This document shows positions 18,440 through 27,968 of a stretch of 64,000 nucleotides of DNA, piece by piece. The translations under genes and the position numbers were made by a program. The number at the start of each line of letters is the position of its first letter. The stretch's first letter is position 1. The stretch is from the NCBI RefSeq assembly GCF_002847285.1, contig NZ_CP025407.1, positions 3,422,501 to 3,486,500 on the forward strand, read 5' to 3'. Below the pieces are notes generated by a model. The model had not been told where the DNA came from. It saw nothing but the letters and a program-made list of their open reading frames with translations, and made no database searches. The stretch comes from Streptomyces sp. CMB-StM0423. GTDB taxonomy: Bacteria; Actinomycetota; Actinomycetes; Streptomycetales; Streptomycetaceae.

Positions 18440-19300
18440 TCAGCCAGGCCAGTCGACAGCACCGCCGAGTATCGCAGAAGCGGCCTCGTCAACTATTTCC
18501 CGGAGCCCGCTGATACCGGGGACAAGGACATCGCGTGGAACGTCGAACCGGCAGGACTCCCACCTCGCTGCGGCTCCTCGGTCTGCCGGAGCCTGCGTGG
18601 CTATCCAGACGGCTGGAACAGTGGCGACAGCGGCCGCTTTCAGCCCTTCTGTCAGCCGCACTGCAACGAGTTGCCAACTGGCATCGTTGCGCATTGTCTC
18701 GTACTCGTTGCGTGAGAGATACACCGGGAGTCGGCCGCGGCGGGTAGTCGACTTCACCTCGATGTGGGCGCACAGTCCCACTGCACGCACGGCGATGTCG
18801 TAACCGAAGCAGTCAGCTTCTGCTGCGACGTGCAGAACTTCCGCCGCCTCGGGCAGGCCTTCGCAGAGCAGATGGACAAGCGCCCGTTCACCAGCCCCCC
18901 CGATGCGCTCTCGCTGCGCCGTGTCAATTTTGCCCCATGCCGCACGCACGCAGGCAAAAGCTTCCTCGGCGCTGAGGCCAACCGCTCGGGCCGCGCTCAG
19001 CGCGTCGCCGGGAAGCTCTTCGGGCGTCGTGACAAGCACATCCATATCCGCAAACCACGGCGTCGCCTCGGTTAGCGCATGCTCCAAGACCCTGTGCTGG
19101 GGTCTTTGCACGGCGCCCGGGCTCTCCAGCAGCCCTCCGGCGCGGAGCCAGCTATAGGCCGTCTCGTACTGAGTGGGGGTGAGATCGCTGTAGGCGTGGT
19201 GCGTCGCGAAAAGCGCCCGGCAGCGGGCTGGGCCTGAGTCCGTCAGGTGCGTCAGCCACCTTACGGCCCCCCTCAGTACGGGTTCAGGCGGTACGGGCAC
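18440..19300 (-). CDS. DUF3883-domain putative PD-(D/E)xK nuclease
   Basis: A 286-residue protein. Residues 135-215 form a DUF3883/restriction-endonuclease-like fold: GERALVHLL (Glu138), FGYDIAV (Asp168) and HIEVKST (Glu181-x-Lys183), then RNEYETM. The N-terminal half is helical and unassigned. The GTG start at 19300 lies inside the end of the helicase gene (17-bp overlap), making it the third gene of a minus-strand operon with the ParB-like and SNF2-like genes. DUF3883 domains recur in helicase-nuclease defence systems, so a DNA-cleaving effector role is inferred. It is convergent with vsr, 33 bp apart. Confidence 0.75.
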   Translation of the reverse strand: MPVPPEPVLRGAVRWLTHLTDSGPARCRALFATHHAYSDLTPTQYETAYSWLRAGGLLESPGAVQRPQHRVLEHALTEATPWFADMDVLVTTPEELPGDALSAARAVGLSAEEAFACVRAAWGKIDTAQRERIGGAGERALVHLLCEGLPEAAEVLHVAAEADCFGYDIAVRAVGLCAHIEVKSTTRRGRLPVYLSRNEYETMRNDASWQLVAVRLTEGLKAAAVATVPAVWIATQAPADRGAAARWESCRFDVPRDVLVPGISGLREIVDEAASAILGGAVDWPG

Positions 19301-21119
19301 GGAGATAGCCCATCAGTGCCTGCAGATCCTTCTGGTCCAGACCTGCTCCTACGGCGGGCTCCTCATCCAGATCAGCAAGCTCACGTACAGACGGGTCGTC
19401 GAGGATGCTGCCCATGAACAGAAGCTTGTCGGCGAGACGCTGGTCCACCACCTCGTCGATGGTCCCCTCGGAGACCAGAACGGTGACACGGGTTTCTGCG
19501 TCGGAAGCCAGACCAAGGCGATGGATCCGGTCCAGGCTCTGCAGGTACCGCCCGGCGGCAAAGTCACGGTCGACGTAGACGGCGTCATGGCAGTGGTGGT
19601 GCAAGCTGATTCCCTCACCGAGGGTAGCGGGGTTGGACAGCAGGACCATGCAATCGGGGTCGCCACGGAACCGGGCGATCTCTGCCTCGCGTTCTTCGGT
19701 GCCCCCGTAAACGATCGAGGGCGAGAACTCACTCAAGATGCGCCGCAGTGTGGTGAGGCTGCGGATGAACGTCGACCAGACCAGCGTCTTCCGGCCGAAG
19801 GCGGCGTTCTGGGCGACGATCGCGAGAACCTCGCGGTACTTCGATGACATCTCGTAGCTTGGCAGGTCCCTCATGAGCTGGAAGAGCGGCGTCCCCTCTG
19901 GCACTGCCAGCGGTGGTACCTGGTACGACAGCGGCTCGTACTTTGTCGTCCCAACAGACAGGAGCGCAGGGCTGATTGCGGCCATGAGGAGATAGACTGC
20001 GATCCTTCCGAGCGCCTGGAATTCACTTTCCGCATTGTGAGAGCGGGCTGAGAACCGCCCGGTGAGCGCCTCGTACACCTCCCGGTGGAGTGGCGGGAGA
20101 GGAACAGGCCTCCGTGTCGTCGTCACTGGAGGCAGGCCCAGCTCTTGCTTCGTCGTGCGGGCGAACAGCGGCCGCAGTACTCGGCTCGCCTTGGCCAGGT
20201 CCCCACCGGCGACTGCCTGAGTGACATGCTGGCGCCCGTAGCCTGGCCAGACGAAGCTGAACAGATTCTCAAGGTCGCGCACACCGTTGGGTGCGGGAGT
20301 GCCCGTGAGCACCAGCCGGTGGCGGGCGCGCGGGCCAAGCGCCAGGCAGGCAGAGCCGTATGTGCCCTGGGCACCGAGTTTCGTCCGGTGAGCCTCGTCC
20401 AGCAGCAGCAGAGACGGCCGTGCCGCGAGCCACTGGCCGAGGCTGTTGACGACACCGTCGAAACGGAGGCGCTCGTAGTTCACGATCAGGGCTTCGGCTG
20501 CCGGGTCTGCGTCCCGTGCAGCCACGGCCATACGCAGCGGCTTGGCCAGGCAGGTGGCGTTCTCCTCCTGCCACGCCTCGAAAGATGACTTAGGACCGAC
20601 GACCAGCAGCCGCTCAATCCCGCGGGTTTGGCGCAGAACGCTGAAGACCGCCAGCCCGACACGGGTCTTGCCTGCTCCAGGGACGGAGAAGTTGGCACCA
20701 TGGTGCATGGAAAGCAGCCGGGCGGTGTCCCGGCGCTGGAAGTCTGTCAGCTTGCCGGTCCACTCCCCTCCGAGCAGGCTGTCCAGATCCCCGGGGTCCA
20801 TCTCCGCCGGCCCACTCCTTGCGGTGCCGAGGCGCTCAGCCACGATACGGGCGTCGTTATGCGTGTCGGTGACCAGCGTCTGCAGCTCAGGTTCCCAGAT
20901 GACTCTGCTTGGCTCTGGCCAGTCCGCGAGCGCCGCCAGGTTCGTCAGCAGATCGTCCAGATTGATGTCGAGCGTGGTCGGCGAGGCGTGCACCCCACTG
21001 CTGAAGCGCAGAGCGATGCGCCGAAGTTCCGCTTCGAACCCGTCACGGACCCGGATTCGCACCTGTGTGGCGCTGTCCCCGAACCCCAACTGCAGGCTGG
21101 GGCTGGCCGCGGCTTGCAT
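19284..21119 (-). CDS. SNF2-type superfamily 2 helicase/translocase
   Basis: A 611-residue helicase. The P-loop is FSVPGAGKTRVGLAVF (146-152), the Walker B/DEAH box is LLLLDEAHRTK near 240, and motif III is LTGTPAPNG near 280. The second RecA fold shows FGRKTLVWSTFIRSL and LSNPATLGEGISL, then QSLDRIHRLG near 550 (motif VI). The P-loop VPGAGKT matches small SNF2-like helicases of bacterial defence loci. Its ATG at 21119 overlaps the upstream gene's stop by one base (TGATG), so translation is coupled. It is probably the motor linking the ParB-like protein and the DUF3883 nuclease. Confidence 0.85.
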   Translation of the reverse strand: MQAAASPSLQLGFGDSATQVRIRVRDGFEAELRRIALRFSSGVHASPTTLDINLDDLLTNLAALADWPEPSRVIWEPELQTLVTDTHNDARIVAERLGTARSGPAEMDPGDLDSLLGGEWTGKLTDFQRRDTARLLSMHHGANFSVPGAGKTRVGLAVFSVLRQTRGIERLLVVGPKSSFEAWQEENATCLAKPLRMAVAARDADPAAEALIVNYERLRFDGVVNSLGQWLAARPSLLLLDEAHRTKLGAQGTYGSACLALGPRARHRLVLTGTPAPNGVRDLENLFSFVWPGYGRQHVTQAVAGGDLAKASRVLRPLFARTTKQELGLPPVTTTRRPVPLPPLHREVYEALTGRFSARSHNAESEFQALGRIAVYLLMAAISPALLSVGTTKYEPLSYQVPPLAVPEGTPLFQLMRDLPSYEMSSKYREVLAIVAQNAAFGRKTLVWSTFIRSLTTLRRILSEFSPSIVYGGTEEREAEIARFRGDPDCMVLLSNPATLGEGISLHHHCHDAVYVDRDFAAGRYLQSLDRIHRLGLASDAETRVTVLVSEGTIDEVVDQRLADKLLFMGSILDDPSVRELADLDEEPAVGAGLDQKDLQALMGYLRARTA

Positions 21120-22528
21120 CACTTGCCCCTCGTAGCATCAAGCAGCCAGGCAACCCCGTCGCCGGGGGAGTCGAAGGTCCGGCCTGCCAGTCTGGCCAGC
21201 CTGGCCAGGCTGTCACGCAGCGCGATCAGACCGTCGTCGAAGGAGTCCTCGTCCAGCACGCGCTTGGCCCTGGCATCGGCAAACTCCAGAACGCACTGGC
21301 TAACATGCTCAGCCGCATCCGTCAGGCGGTCTGGCACGGCTGCCCGTCGCTTCTTAAGCTGCGCGTTCAGTCCGGCCATTCTGACTGCGACGTCGAAAGT
21401 TTCCCTCGCCTTCGTAATCTTCTCGTTGGCGGCGGCCACCAGAGGCGGCTCCAACTGTCCATCAGCCTGCTGCGCCGCCTTAGCCTGCAGAAGGGTGTCG
21501 GTGAGTGCCTTGACCGCCCGAACCGGTTCCGGCTCTGCCGGGAGGACGACCCCTGGCAGACCGGGGATTGCTTTGTCAGCGGCTTCTGCTGTTCCCGGGC
21601 GCAGTTCATCTGGCAGCCGGGGGGCAAGGAAGTCGCTGTGGAAGTCCGCCTCAGCCAGCCGGAGGCTGGTCTTGGGGTAGTTGAGTACCACCATGGCCAA
21701 CCGGGACTCCTTCAGCATCTCGGCCGCATCCGCATTAGTCTCAGCGCACGTCACGTAGTCCCGCTGCAGCTCACGCAGCTTCTCCTGGTGTCCTTCGAAA
21801 TCCACCAGACGCAGCTTCACTCCACCGGCCGTGACACTCCGGTCGATGGCCTCAAGGATCATCTGGTAGACACGGCGGTCGGTCCTGAGCGTCTTGAGTT
21901 TGATGTTGAAGTCCCGCGCCACATCCTCTTCACGCCGACTACGGGCAAGTTCGTCCTCGATCGCTATGAGCTGGTTGATGTAGGAGTAGTCTCGGCGCTT
22001 GTCATGGCGCAACTGCAATGACATCTCAACGTCGTTGATGTCCCGGTAGACAGTGTCCGCAGGCAGGACGCCGACTCGGATGTCCTTGACTCCCAGCTCC
22101 CGCAGGGCCGCACAGCGCGTGTTGCCGTCGACGAGGATCCCATCAGGCGTGATGATCCCAGACTCGCGCTGTCCGTAATCCTCCAGTTCCTCCCGCAACT
22201 CGATGTACTCAGGGTCGGTCTGTGCGGGGTTGGACGGCTGGCGGGTGAGGAGGTAGTGGAGATACTCCTGCGCCTCATCGCTCCAAGGCCGCCCGTCCAG
22301 GGTCCGGCTGCGCTCAGAGTCGAGCGACCGCTGGGCACGAACACGGTGGGTATCGGGGTTGAAGTACAGCATCTCCACTGGCATCGCGATCACGTGCAGG
22401 TACCGTTGCTCCCCGCGGAAGGTGACGGTGACCTTCGCCCCTTCTTCCGCTTTAGCCTGCTTCAGGCGTTCCGCGACCATTGCGCGGTTCTCCTCGGCAA
22501 GAGGGGGTGAACCGAACTCTTCGAACAT
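21119..22528 (-). CDS. ParB-like nuclease-domain protein
   Basis: A 469-residue protein with a ParB/Srx-like domain at about residues 75-190: TPDGILVDGNTRCAALRELG is the nucleotide-binding box (DGNTRCAAL for the usual GxxRxxA), followed by helices that may include an HTH. ParB-fold proteins hydrolyse CTP or cut DNA; which applies here is unknown. The C-terminal 200 residues are helical. GGAGG lies 8 nt before the ATG. It heads a three-gene minus-strand operon and is divergent from the treble-clef protein gene. I do not recognise the whole protein as a named family. Confidence 0.7.
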   Translation of the reverse strand: MFEEFGSPPLAEENRAMVAERLKQAKAEEGAKVTVTFRGEQRYLHVIAMPVEMLYFNPDTHRVRAQRSLDSERSRTLDGRPWSDEAQEYLHYLLTRQPSNPAQTDPEYIELREELEDYGQRESGIITPDGILVDGNTRCAALRELGVKDIRVGVLPADTVYRDINDVEMSLQLRHDKRRDYSYINQLIAIEDELARSRREEDVARDFNIKLKTLRTDRRVYQMILEAIDRSVTAGGVKLRLVDFEGHQEKLRELQRDYVTCAETNADAAEMLKESRLAMVVLNYPKTSLRLAEADFHSDFLAPRLPDELRPGTAEAADKAIPGLPGVVLPAEPEPVRAVKALTDTLLQAKAAQQADGQLEPPLVAAANEKITKARETFDVAVRMAGLNAQLKKRRAAVPDRLTDAAEHVSQCVLEFADARAKRVLDEDSFDDGLIALRDSLARLARLAGRTFDSPGDGVAWLLDATRGK

Positions 22529-22647
22529 TTGGGAACCCTCCCACGAAACCTGCCGTCCGGACTGGGTGCATCATGCCAGGGGGCGTCGGCAGCAAGGGCG
22601 CATGCTTGATAATGGGCCGGAAGCCGCCCTGCCCGACGGAGGACGCC

Positions 22648-23337
22648 ATGGCCTTGCCCGCATGGAACGAACCAGGTGTCAAGAGAGGCACGATGATCCG
22701 CGGCGCCCTGTGGCTGATCCAGGAGATTGGTGAAGGCGGGACGTTCACGAAAGAAGACGTCCGTGACGCCTTCCAGGGCGTAGCTCAGGCAGACCGCCGG
22801 ATCAGGGATCTGCGGGGCTACGGCTGGGTGATCCACACCAGTACGGATGACGCGAGACTCGCCTCGGAGCAACAGCGGTTCGTCAAGCAGGGGGTTGCAG
22901 TATGGGACCCGGCAGCGCGCAAGGCTGCTGAAGCACAGCACGCCGTCACGAGCAAGGAGAGGCAGGCAGCCCTTGAGCGGGACGAATTCATGTGCACGGT
23001 GTGCGGCATCTCGTCGGCCGAGCCGTACCTGGACGACTCGAACCAGACCGCGGCCCTCGTCGTAGTCCGCAGAATGACCGTCATGCCTGACGGCACAGAG
23101 ATCACGCTTCTGGTCACGGAGTGCAAGAGGTGCCGGGCAGGACGAGGCACTGTACCCGCGCGGGCCGATGAGGTCCTGCAAGCCGCCGCCGAACTCGACG
23201 AAAGCGACCGGCGGCGGCTGCTCAGGTGGATCGAACGCGGGCAGCGTAAGCCGTCGCCCGCAGACCGGGTCTGGAGCGCCTACCGGCGCCTGCCGGAGGA
23301 TGCTCGTAGCGCTGTGCGCTCCTCCCTGTCACGCTGA
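22648..23337 (+). CDS. Treble-clef/HNH-like protein with N-terminal winged helix
   Basis: A 229-residue protein. Residues about 10-90 look like a winged helix (IRGALWLIQEIGEGGTFTKE, then ADRRIRDLRGYGWVIHT). Residues 115-165 hold CTVCG and CKRC, the paired zinc cysteines of an HNH/treble-clef fold, but the His normally following the first beta-hairpin is absent. It may therefore bind DNA rather than cut it. GGAGG 5 nt before the ATG fixes the start; the longer frame upstream overlaps the divergent ParB-like gene. The cytosine methyltransferase follows in the same direction. Confidence 0.65.
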   Translation: MALPAWNEPGVKRGTMIRGALWLIQEIGEGGTFTKEDVRDAFQGVAQADRRIRDLRGYGWVIHTSTDDARLASEQQRFVKQGVAVWDPAARKAAEAQHAVTSKERQAALERDEFMCTVCGISSAEPYLDDSNQTAALVVVRRMTVMPDGTEITLLVTECKRCRAGRGTVPARADEVLQAAAELDESDRRRLLRWIERGQRKPSPADRVWSAYRRLPEDARSAVRSSLSR

Positions 23338-23534
23338 TGCGCCGCACTCGCACCGGTGCCGAAGGCTTGGCCCCGCTGGCACGCCGCATCTGGGCCGGTT
23401 CTCCGGCAGGCCACCCGACCTGCGAGTATTGTTCGCTCAGGTGCTGGAGCATCTGCAGTTACTTCTGCAGCCGAAGAGGCTGAACTGCTTATGATGCGCA
23501 AGCGCCGGACGCCGATCGCCTGGAGGTAGAGCAC

Positions 23535-24845
23535 ATGCCGGAACCAGATGCTGAAAATGGGCTTCAGGTTGTCGAGATCTGCGCCGGCGCTGGCGGTCAG
23601 TCACTGGGACTGCACCGGGCTGAGTTCAGTCACCTTCTGGCCGTTGAGCTGGACCGCAGCGCGGCTGATACCCTGCGCGCCAACCTGCCCAACGGCGAGA
23701 AAGTGGTCAGAGTCGGCGACGTGGCAGACGAGAATGTCTGGAACCCCAAGGAGTTTGAGGGAAGAGTCGATCTCCTGGCCGGCGGAGTTCCGTGCCCTCC
23801 GTTCAGCATCGCGGGCAAACAGCTCGGCACAAAGGACGAGCGAGATCTGTTCGCGTGGGCCATTCAATTGTGCGCAACTGTCAAGCCCAAAGCTCTTATG
23901 CTGGAGAATGTGCGCGGGCTCAGTTCTAACCGGTTCGCCGCGTACCGCCAGCACACGCTCGACCGTCTTCGGGACATCGGCTACGTCCCAGACTGGCAGC
24001 TTCTGCATGCCAAGGACTTCGGGGTTTCGCAGTTCCGGCCACGATTCGTACTCGTTGCCGTCCTGGAGGAATACGCACCTTACTTCAAGTGGCCGGAAGC
24101 CCAGGCCCATGAGCCTCCGACCGTAGGTGAACTCCTCCGGGACCTGATGGGTTCGAATGGCTGGGAGAGCGAGAACCTGGAAGCCTGGGTAAAGCGTGCC
24201 TGTGGGATCGCTCCAACGATCGTCGGAGGCTCGAAGAAGCACGGCGGTGCGGACCTGGGCCCTACTCGCGCCAAGCGGGCCTGGGCGGAACTTGGTGTCG
24301 ACGCCATGGGAATTGCCAATGAACCACCGATGGCCGGTTGGGCACCCAAAGGAAATGCGCCTGGCCCCAAGCTCACCATCGATATGGTCAAGCGGCTTCA
24401 AGGCTGGGACAACAACAAATTCTCGTGGGATTTCAAGGGCCGCAAAACAAGCGTGTACCGGCAGATTGGCAATGCCTTCCCTCCACCGGTCGCCATGGCC
24501 GTCGGTGAGGCCATCAGAAGCGCCCTGATGAGAGAGGGTGAACGTGGCAAACTGATCGAGACCACAGATGTCGTTCTTGATCCCGTATACAAGCTGCTCC
24601 ACAGCCATGGACGGCCTCTCACTGTCGAACAGATGATCTCGAAACTCGCACAGCGAGGCATCGTCATGAGCCAGCCCACAGTCGAACGTCACCTGAACCA
24701 CCTCAGCCGCGACTTCGAACTCAGGACCAAAGAACGGTCATCTGGCGCAGTAGCGTTCAGTCTGGGAGATTTCCAGGGCTTCATCGGACAGGATGACCAC
24801 CGACGGCACGTACTTTTCGCTGAGCAACGCTCGAAGATCAGCTAA
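23535..24845 (+). CDS. DNA (cytosine-5-)-methyltransferase
   Basis: A 436-residue C5-MTase. Motif I is EICAGAGGQSLGL (residues 14-26), motif IV is GGVPCPPFS with nucleophile Cys87, motif VI is LENVRGL near residue 122, and IGNAFPPPVAMAVGEAI is motif X. Residues about 355-436 add a winged-helix-like tail (LTVEQMISKLAQRGIVMSQP) not needed for catalysis. GGAGG is 8 nt before the ATG. It probably protects the host against the NaeI-type enzyme or another nuclease of the island, and Vsr would repair its deamination products. Target unknown. Confidence 0.92.
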   Translation: MPEPDAENGLQVVEICAGAGGQSLGLHRAEFSHLLAVELDRSAADTLRANLPNGEKVVRVGDVADENVWNPKEFEGRVDLLAGGVPCPPFSIAGKQLGTKDERDLFAWAIQLCATVKPKALMLENVRGLSSNRFAAYRQHTLDRLRDIGYVPDWQLLHAKDFGVSQFRPRFVLVAVLEEYAPYFKWPEAQAHEPPTVGELLRDLMGSNGWESENLEAWVKRACGIAPTIVGGSKKHGGADLGPTRAKRAWAELGVDAMGIANEPPMAGWAPKGNAPGPKLTIDMVKRLQGWDNNKFSWDFKGRKTSVYRQIGNAFPPPVAMAVGEAIRSALMREGERGKLIETTDVVLDPVYKLLHSHGRPLTVEQMISKLAQRGIVMSQPTVERHLNHLSRDFELRTKERSSGAVAFSLGDFQGFIGQDDHRRHVLFAEQRSKIS

Positions 24846-25440
24846 TTTGCTGGCGGGACCTTCGCTGCTCTTTGAGGCGACGATTTCGGTCAGGGGACAC
24901 TGGTGGCCTGCGTTCGATCCAGGTCAAGATCGCCATCCGCATCTCCCGCCAGGTGGCCCAGGTGTGGGCTTGAGGAGGTTCTTCTGCAGCAGCGCGAAGA
25001 AGCTGGCCAACGCCCCCTCGACCCGGCCGATCGAGCAGACCAATTCCTGCCGGATGAGTACCGCGCCGGACGACAACGGACCCCAGGGCGGCCACCGCGA
25101 GGCGGCACTTCCCGGGCGTGGATGGCATAAGCCCACGATGTGGCCGGAATACACGTCCTTGATCGCACACAGGTACAGCTTGCCCCCTCGCCGGTCGCAT
25201 GCTTGGCGTGTCCGTAAGTCACAGCCGGTTCAGCCCGTCCGCGGTGAAGTTGCGCCGCACCCGGTCATCGTGAACCAGCGGCAGTCCCCGGCGTACTTGG
25301 CGCGGCTCTTGTGCTTGACGAACGCGCGCCACTGGCCCGTGAGCCGGCAGATCCGCCAGGCGGGCCGCCCGGGCCATCGGCCCCCAGCAGCACGTGCTTC
25401 GTCGACGAGGAATCGGGGCCCGAACGTGGGTCGTCACGGC
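24846..25440 (-). pseudogene. Decayed IS3-type transposase (OrfB) remnant
   Basis: Read on the minus strand in several frames, the segment gives pieces of an IS3-family integrase in the right order. They are VHDDRVRRNFTADGLNRL (about 25220-25290), then KLYLCAIKDVYSGHIVG-like residues (about 25120-25185). SIGRVEGALASFFALLQKNL (about 24970-25045) and ILTWIERR (about 24900-24930) follow. The part carrying the HSDRGSQF motif is missing, and frameshifts and stops separate the pieces, so it is dead. No terminal inverted repeats were identified. It lies between the two halves of the defence island. Confidence 0.8.
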
Positions 25441-25874
25441 ACGTACTGGACAAGGCGCTGGCCGGATAGATGGCGGACCTGGCCGACCCTGCCGTCATCC
25501 GCCACTCCCGCCGCGATCACCCGACATGGACACCCGTTCGGCCAGGCACAGGGTTGAGCGGTAGGCGGAAACCTGCAACTTCGGTGCTCCGTGATCCAGA
25601 TCGGCATGGAACACCGTTCCGATGCGAGAAAGATCGCCGACTCTCAAGCGCCCGTTGGCGAGGATGAGCAGCCACACGCCCGTAAGTTGCAACGGCCACA
25701 AAGATACGCATATGCCTATCGCGTGAGGATCCCTATGGGTAGCGTTGGCTGGACTGGTCGGATTGGCAGGGCCGCCCGACGCAGCAGGGCAGGCGATAGT
25801 GCCTGGGATGCGGGGGCATGTCTTCGCAGCGGTAGACGAGCATGCGGCTGCGGCGGTGGAGCTGGAAAGGTTAG
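25441..25874. other. Non-coding spacer with possible transposase scraps
   Basis: No intact gene. A minus-strand frame (about 25500-25700) reads GRLRVGDLSRIGTVFHADLD, which could be another degraded integrase core fragment (a GTVFHADHG-like motif), but the match is short. The rest leads into the next operon; GAAAGG precedes its ATG at 25875. A promoter for the three-gene helicase operon must lie here, but I could not pick one out. Confidence 0.35.
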
Positions 25875-27968
25875 ATGAGGTCTGAGTACAAGCAGTGGCA
25901 TGAGGTGCTCTCGGCAGAGTTCTTCGGTGCGGGCAATGCGCTACGGAGCACCGTCCTGTACGTCGACGCTGAAGTCGAACAGGAGCTGGCCCAGCGCATA
26001 GGAACGGACCTTGCCCAGGCTGTCGCCGGTGAACTCAACTGGAGCGACACCGATAAACCACTGTTCAGCCGCGTCCAGCACGAGTGCGCAATCTGGGAGC
26101 AGCACGGAAGTGCGGGCCCTCCGCCGAGCCTGCCGGTGCTCGCCCTGTCCGTGCTGGCGGCTACCCGTATGGCCTCCTCGGACGGCATGCTCAAGTCCAA
26201 CTTCTACGGGCGGTGGATCCAGCTGTTGGGCGAGCAATCCTCCAGCCCTCGGGCACACAAGCTTGAGCACGCGTTTCGGGACGTGGCAGTGATGTGGGAG
26301 GAACTCCGTACCTGGCTTGATGAGACGGGCGGCCTCTACGGCGCCAGCACTGTCAGCACTGATAAGTTCTACTGGAAGATCGGCTACCCAATCTCGCAGG
26401 CGCTAGTACGCGGCTCAGATCGGCAGATCCTCACTCGGTTCTTCGCCGCTACCCGGTTGCGGCCGCACAATCCCCATGGGGTTTCCGGCCGCGAGTTGCT
26501 GCGGCGCCTGCGTGTATGGACAGCAGGGCGAGACAGGCGCCTGTCGCCCCGGCTTATGGAGGAGCTCGTCAGTGCCCCGGATACGGGCGACGCTCTGATC
26601 GCCAGTCTGGTCAAACGGCTCGCCGATGACTGGGACGGCACCCTTCACGAGCCGGAGCGCGAGCACCGGCGCCGTGCCATCGGACTGAGGCTCGTAGTTG
26701 CGGACCGCGGCAGGCGGCTGGAATGGCTCGCCGAAGCATGCGACGGGATCGACGAGGCGCGCGTCGCAGTGCTAGGCGGCCGTTCGTTCACGCTGCACAA
26801 GGGCTACGGGGACGTCTACGACGGGCTGGAGTCGCTACACCCCTCCTGGCAGCAACTGGGGCACGGACTACGCCTTCAGGGGGAAGAACTAGTCCTTGAG
26901 TGGGCACCACAGGAAGTCGTGCTGTTGCGGCTGCACCCGTACCTAGGGGAGTGGGTGAGTACTGAGTATTTCGAGCCCGGCGAGCAGCACTGGATTCTGG
27001 CAGCCGACTCTGCTGTCCGCGCAGTGCGCTCCATGGTCGAAGCCCTCGGCGGCCGTACAGCCCGCGAGGCTCCGGCAACGGTGCCGGGGTGGAAGCTGTT
27101 CAAAGGGGTGCGCGCCGTCAACGGACTGGCCTTCGCAAGCGCCCTCGATCGGGGAGGAGATCACTCGCACGTCCTCGAGCCCCAGATCCGGAATCATGCC
27201 GCGTTGTCCGGTGGGCTGCGTATCGCCCCTGAGTACCGGGCAGGTGCCGGAGTGGCCGGCCACTTCCTCCGAGGTGGTACTCCCGATCTCATGCTGCCGG
27301 CCAGCGACTCTCCAGACGGCCTAGTGGAAGTCGTCCTCGACGGCCGCACTGAGAAACTTCGCGCTGATCCCCGAGTGCCCTTCCCACTCTGCCTGATCCC
27401 CCTCGACGAGGGAGAGCACTGTGTCGGTACGGCCGACAGCAGCCAGGTCTTCACGCTGCACGACGGACTTCACGAGCGCCTGCCTCCTGGGACCGGGACA
27501 CTCGGGTACCTCGGCGACGGTACCGCCCGGCCCTGGCTCAGCGATGTTACGGGCTCCGAGGCAGCCATCCGCGGGGCTGAGGCTGCAAGCATCATCAGCC
27601 TCCCGCGGACCGAGCTACTTCGTACAAGCGTTCTGGAAGCTGTGCTGCTCGATCCCCAAGGGGGTGTGCGCCGGGCCAAGCAGCAGCAGGTCCCGGCCTG
27701 GATGGCTTCCCGCCTGCCTGCCGTAGCCCTTGGCCCCTGCCTTGAGGTCGAGGTGCCGGACGGATATGTCTGGCTGGTCTACCGCACACCGACCCGCTGG
27801 TCGGTCAGGGCGCTGACAGCAGAGGCTGACATCGCGGCTCCCACGCCGGCACCCGAGGACTACGCCTGGGCGTACGCAATCCTCAGCGCCGCCCAGCGTC
27901 TGCAGAACCTCGTCTGGCTCGACTACGTAAGGGCAGCCGAAGCGATCGGTGGAAGGCAGGGAGCCTGA
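25875..27968 (+). CDS. Unrecognised defence-island protein, first gene of the DUF1998 helicase operon
   Basis: A 697-residue soluble protein that I cannot assign to a family. No P-loop, nuclease triad or membrane segment stands out. The first 250 residues are mainly helical (with VSGRELLRRLRVWTAGRDRR), the middle has beta-rich stretches (ELVLEWAPQEVVLLRLHPYL), and Trp and Arg are frequent. Its TGA overlaps the next gene's ATG by one base, and that gene overlaps the giant helicase, so the three products are almost certainly partners. By position and size it could correspond to an accessory Druantia protein, but I see no motif proving it. GAAAGG precedes the start. Confidence 0.7.
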   Translation: MRSEYKQWHEVLSAEFFGAGNALRSTVLYVDAEVEQELAQRIGTDLAQAVAGELNWSDTDKPLFSRVQHECAIWEQHGSAGPPPSLPVLALSVLAATRMASSDGMLKSNFYGRWIQLLGEQSSSPRAHKLEHAFRDVAVMWEELRTWLDETGGLYGASTVSTDKFYWKIGYPISQALVRGSDRQILTRFFAATRLRPHNPHGVSGRELLRRLRVWTAGRDRRLSPRLMEELVSAPDTGDALIASLVKRLADDWDGTLHEPEREHRRRAIGLRLVVADRGRRLEWLAEACDGIDEARVAVLGGRSFTLHKGYGDVYDGLESLHPSWQQLGHGLRLQGEELVLEWAPQEVVLLRLHPYLGEWVSTEYFEPGEQHWILAADSAVRAVRSMVEALGGRTAREAPATVPGWKLFKGVRAVNGLAFASALDRGGDHSHVLEPQIRNHAALSGGLRIAPEYRAGAGVAGHFLRGGTPDLMLPASDSPDGLVEVVLDGRTEKLRADPRVPFPLCLIPLDEGEHCVGTADSSQVFTLHDGLHERLPPGTGTLGYLGDGTARPWLSDVTGSEAAIRGAEAASIISLPRTELLRTSVLEAVLLDPQGGVRRAKQQQVPAWMASRLPAVALGPCLEVEVPDGYVWLVYRTPTRWSVRALTAEADIAAPTPAPEDYAWAYAILSAAQRLQNLVWLDYVRAAEAIGGRQGA

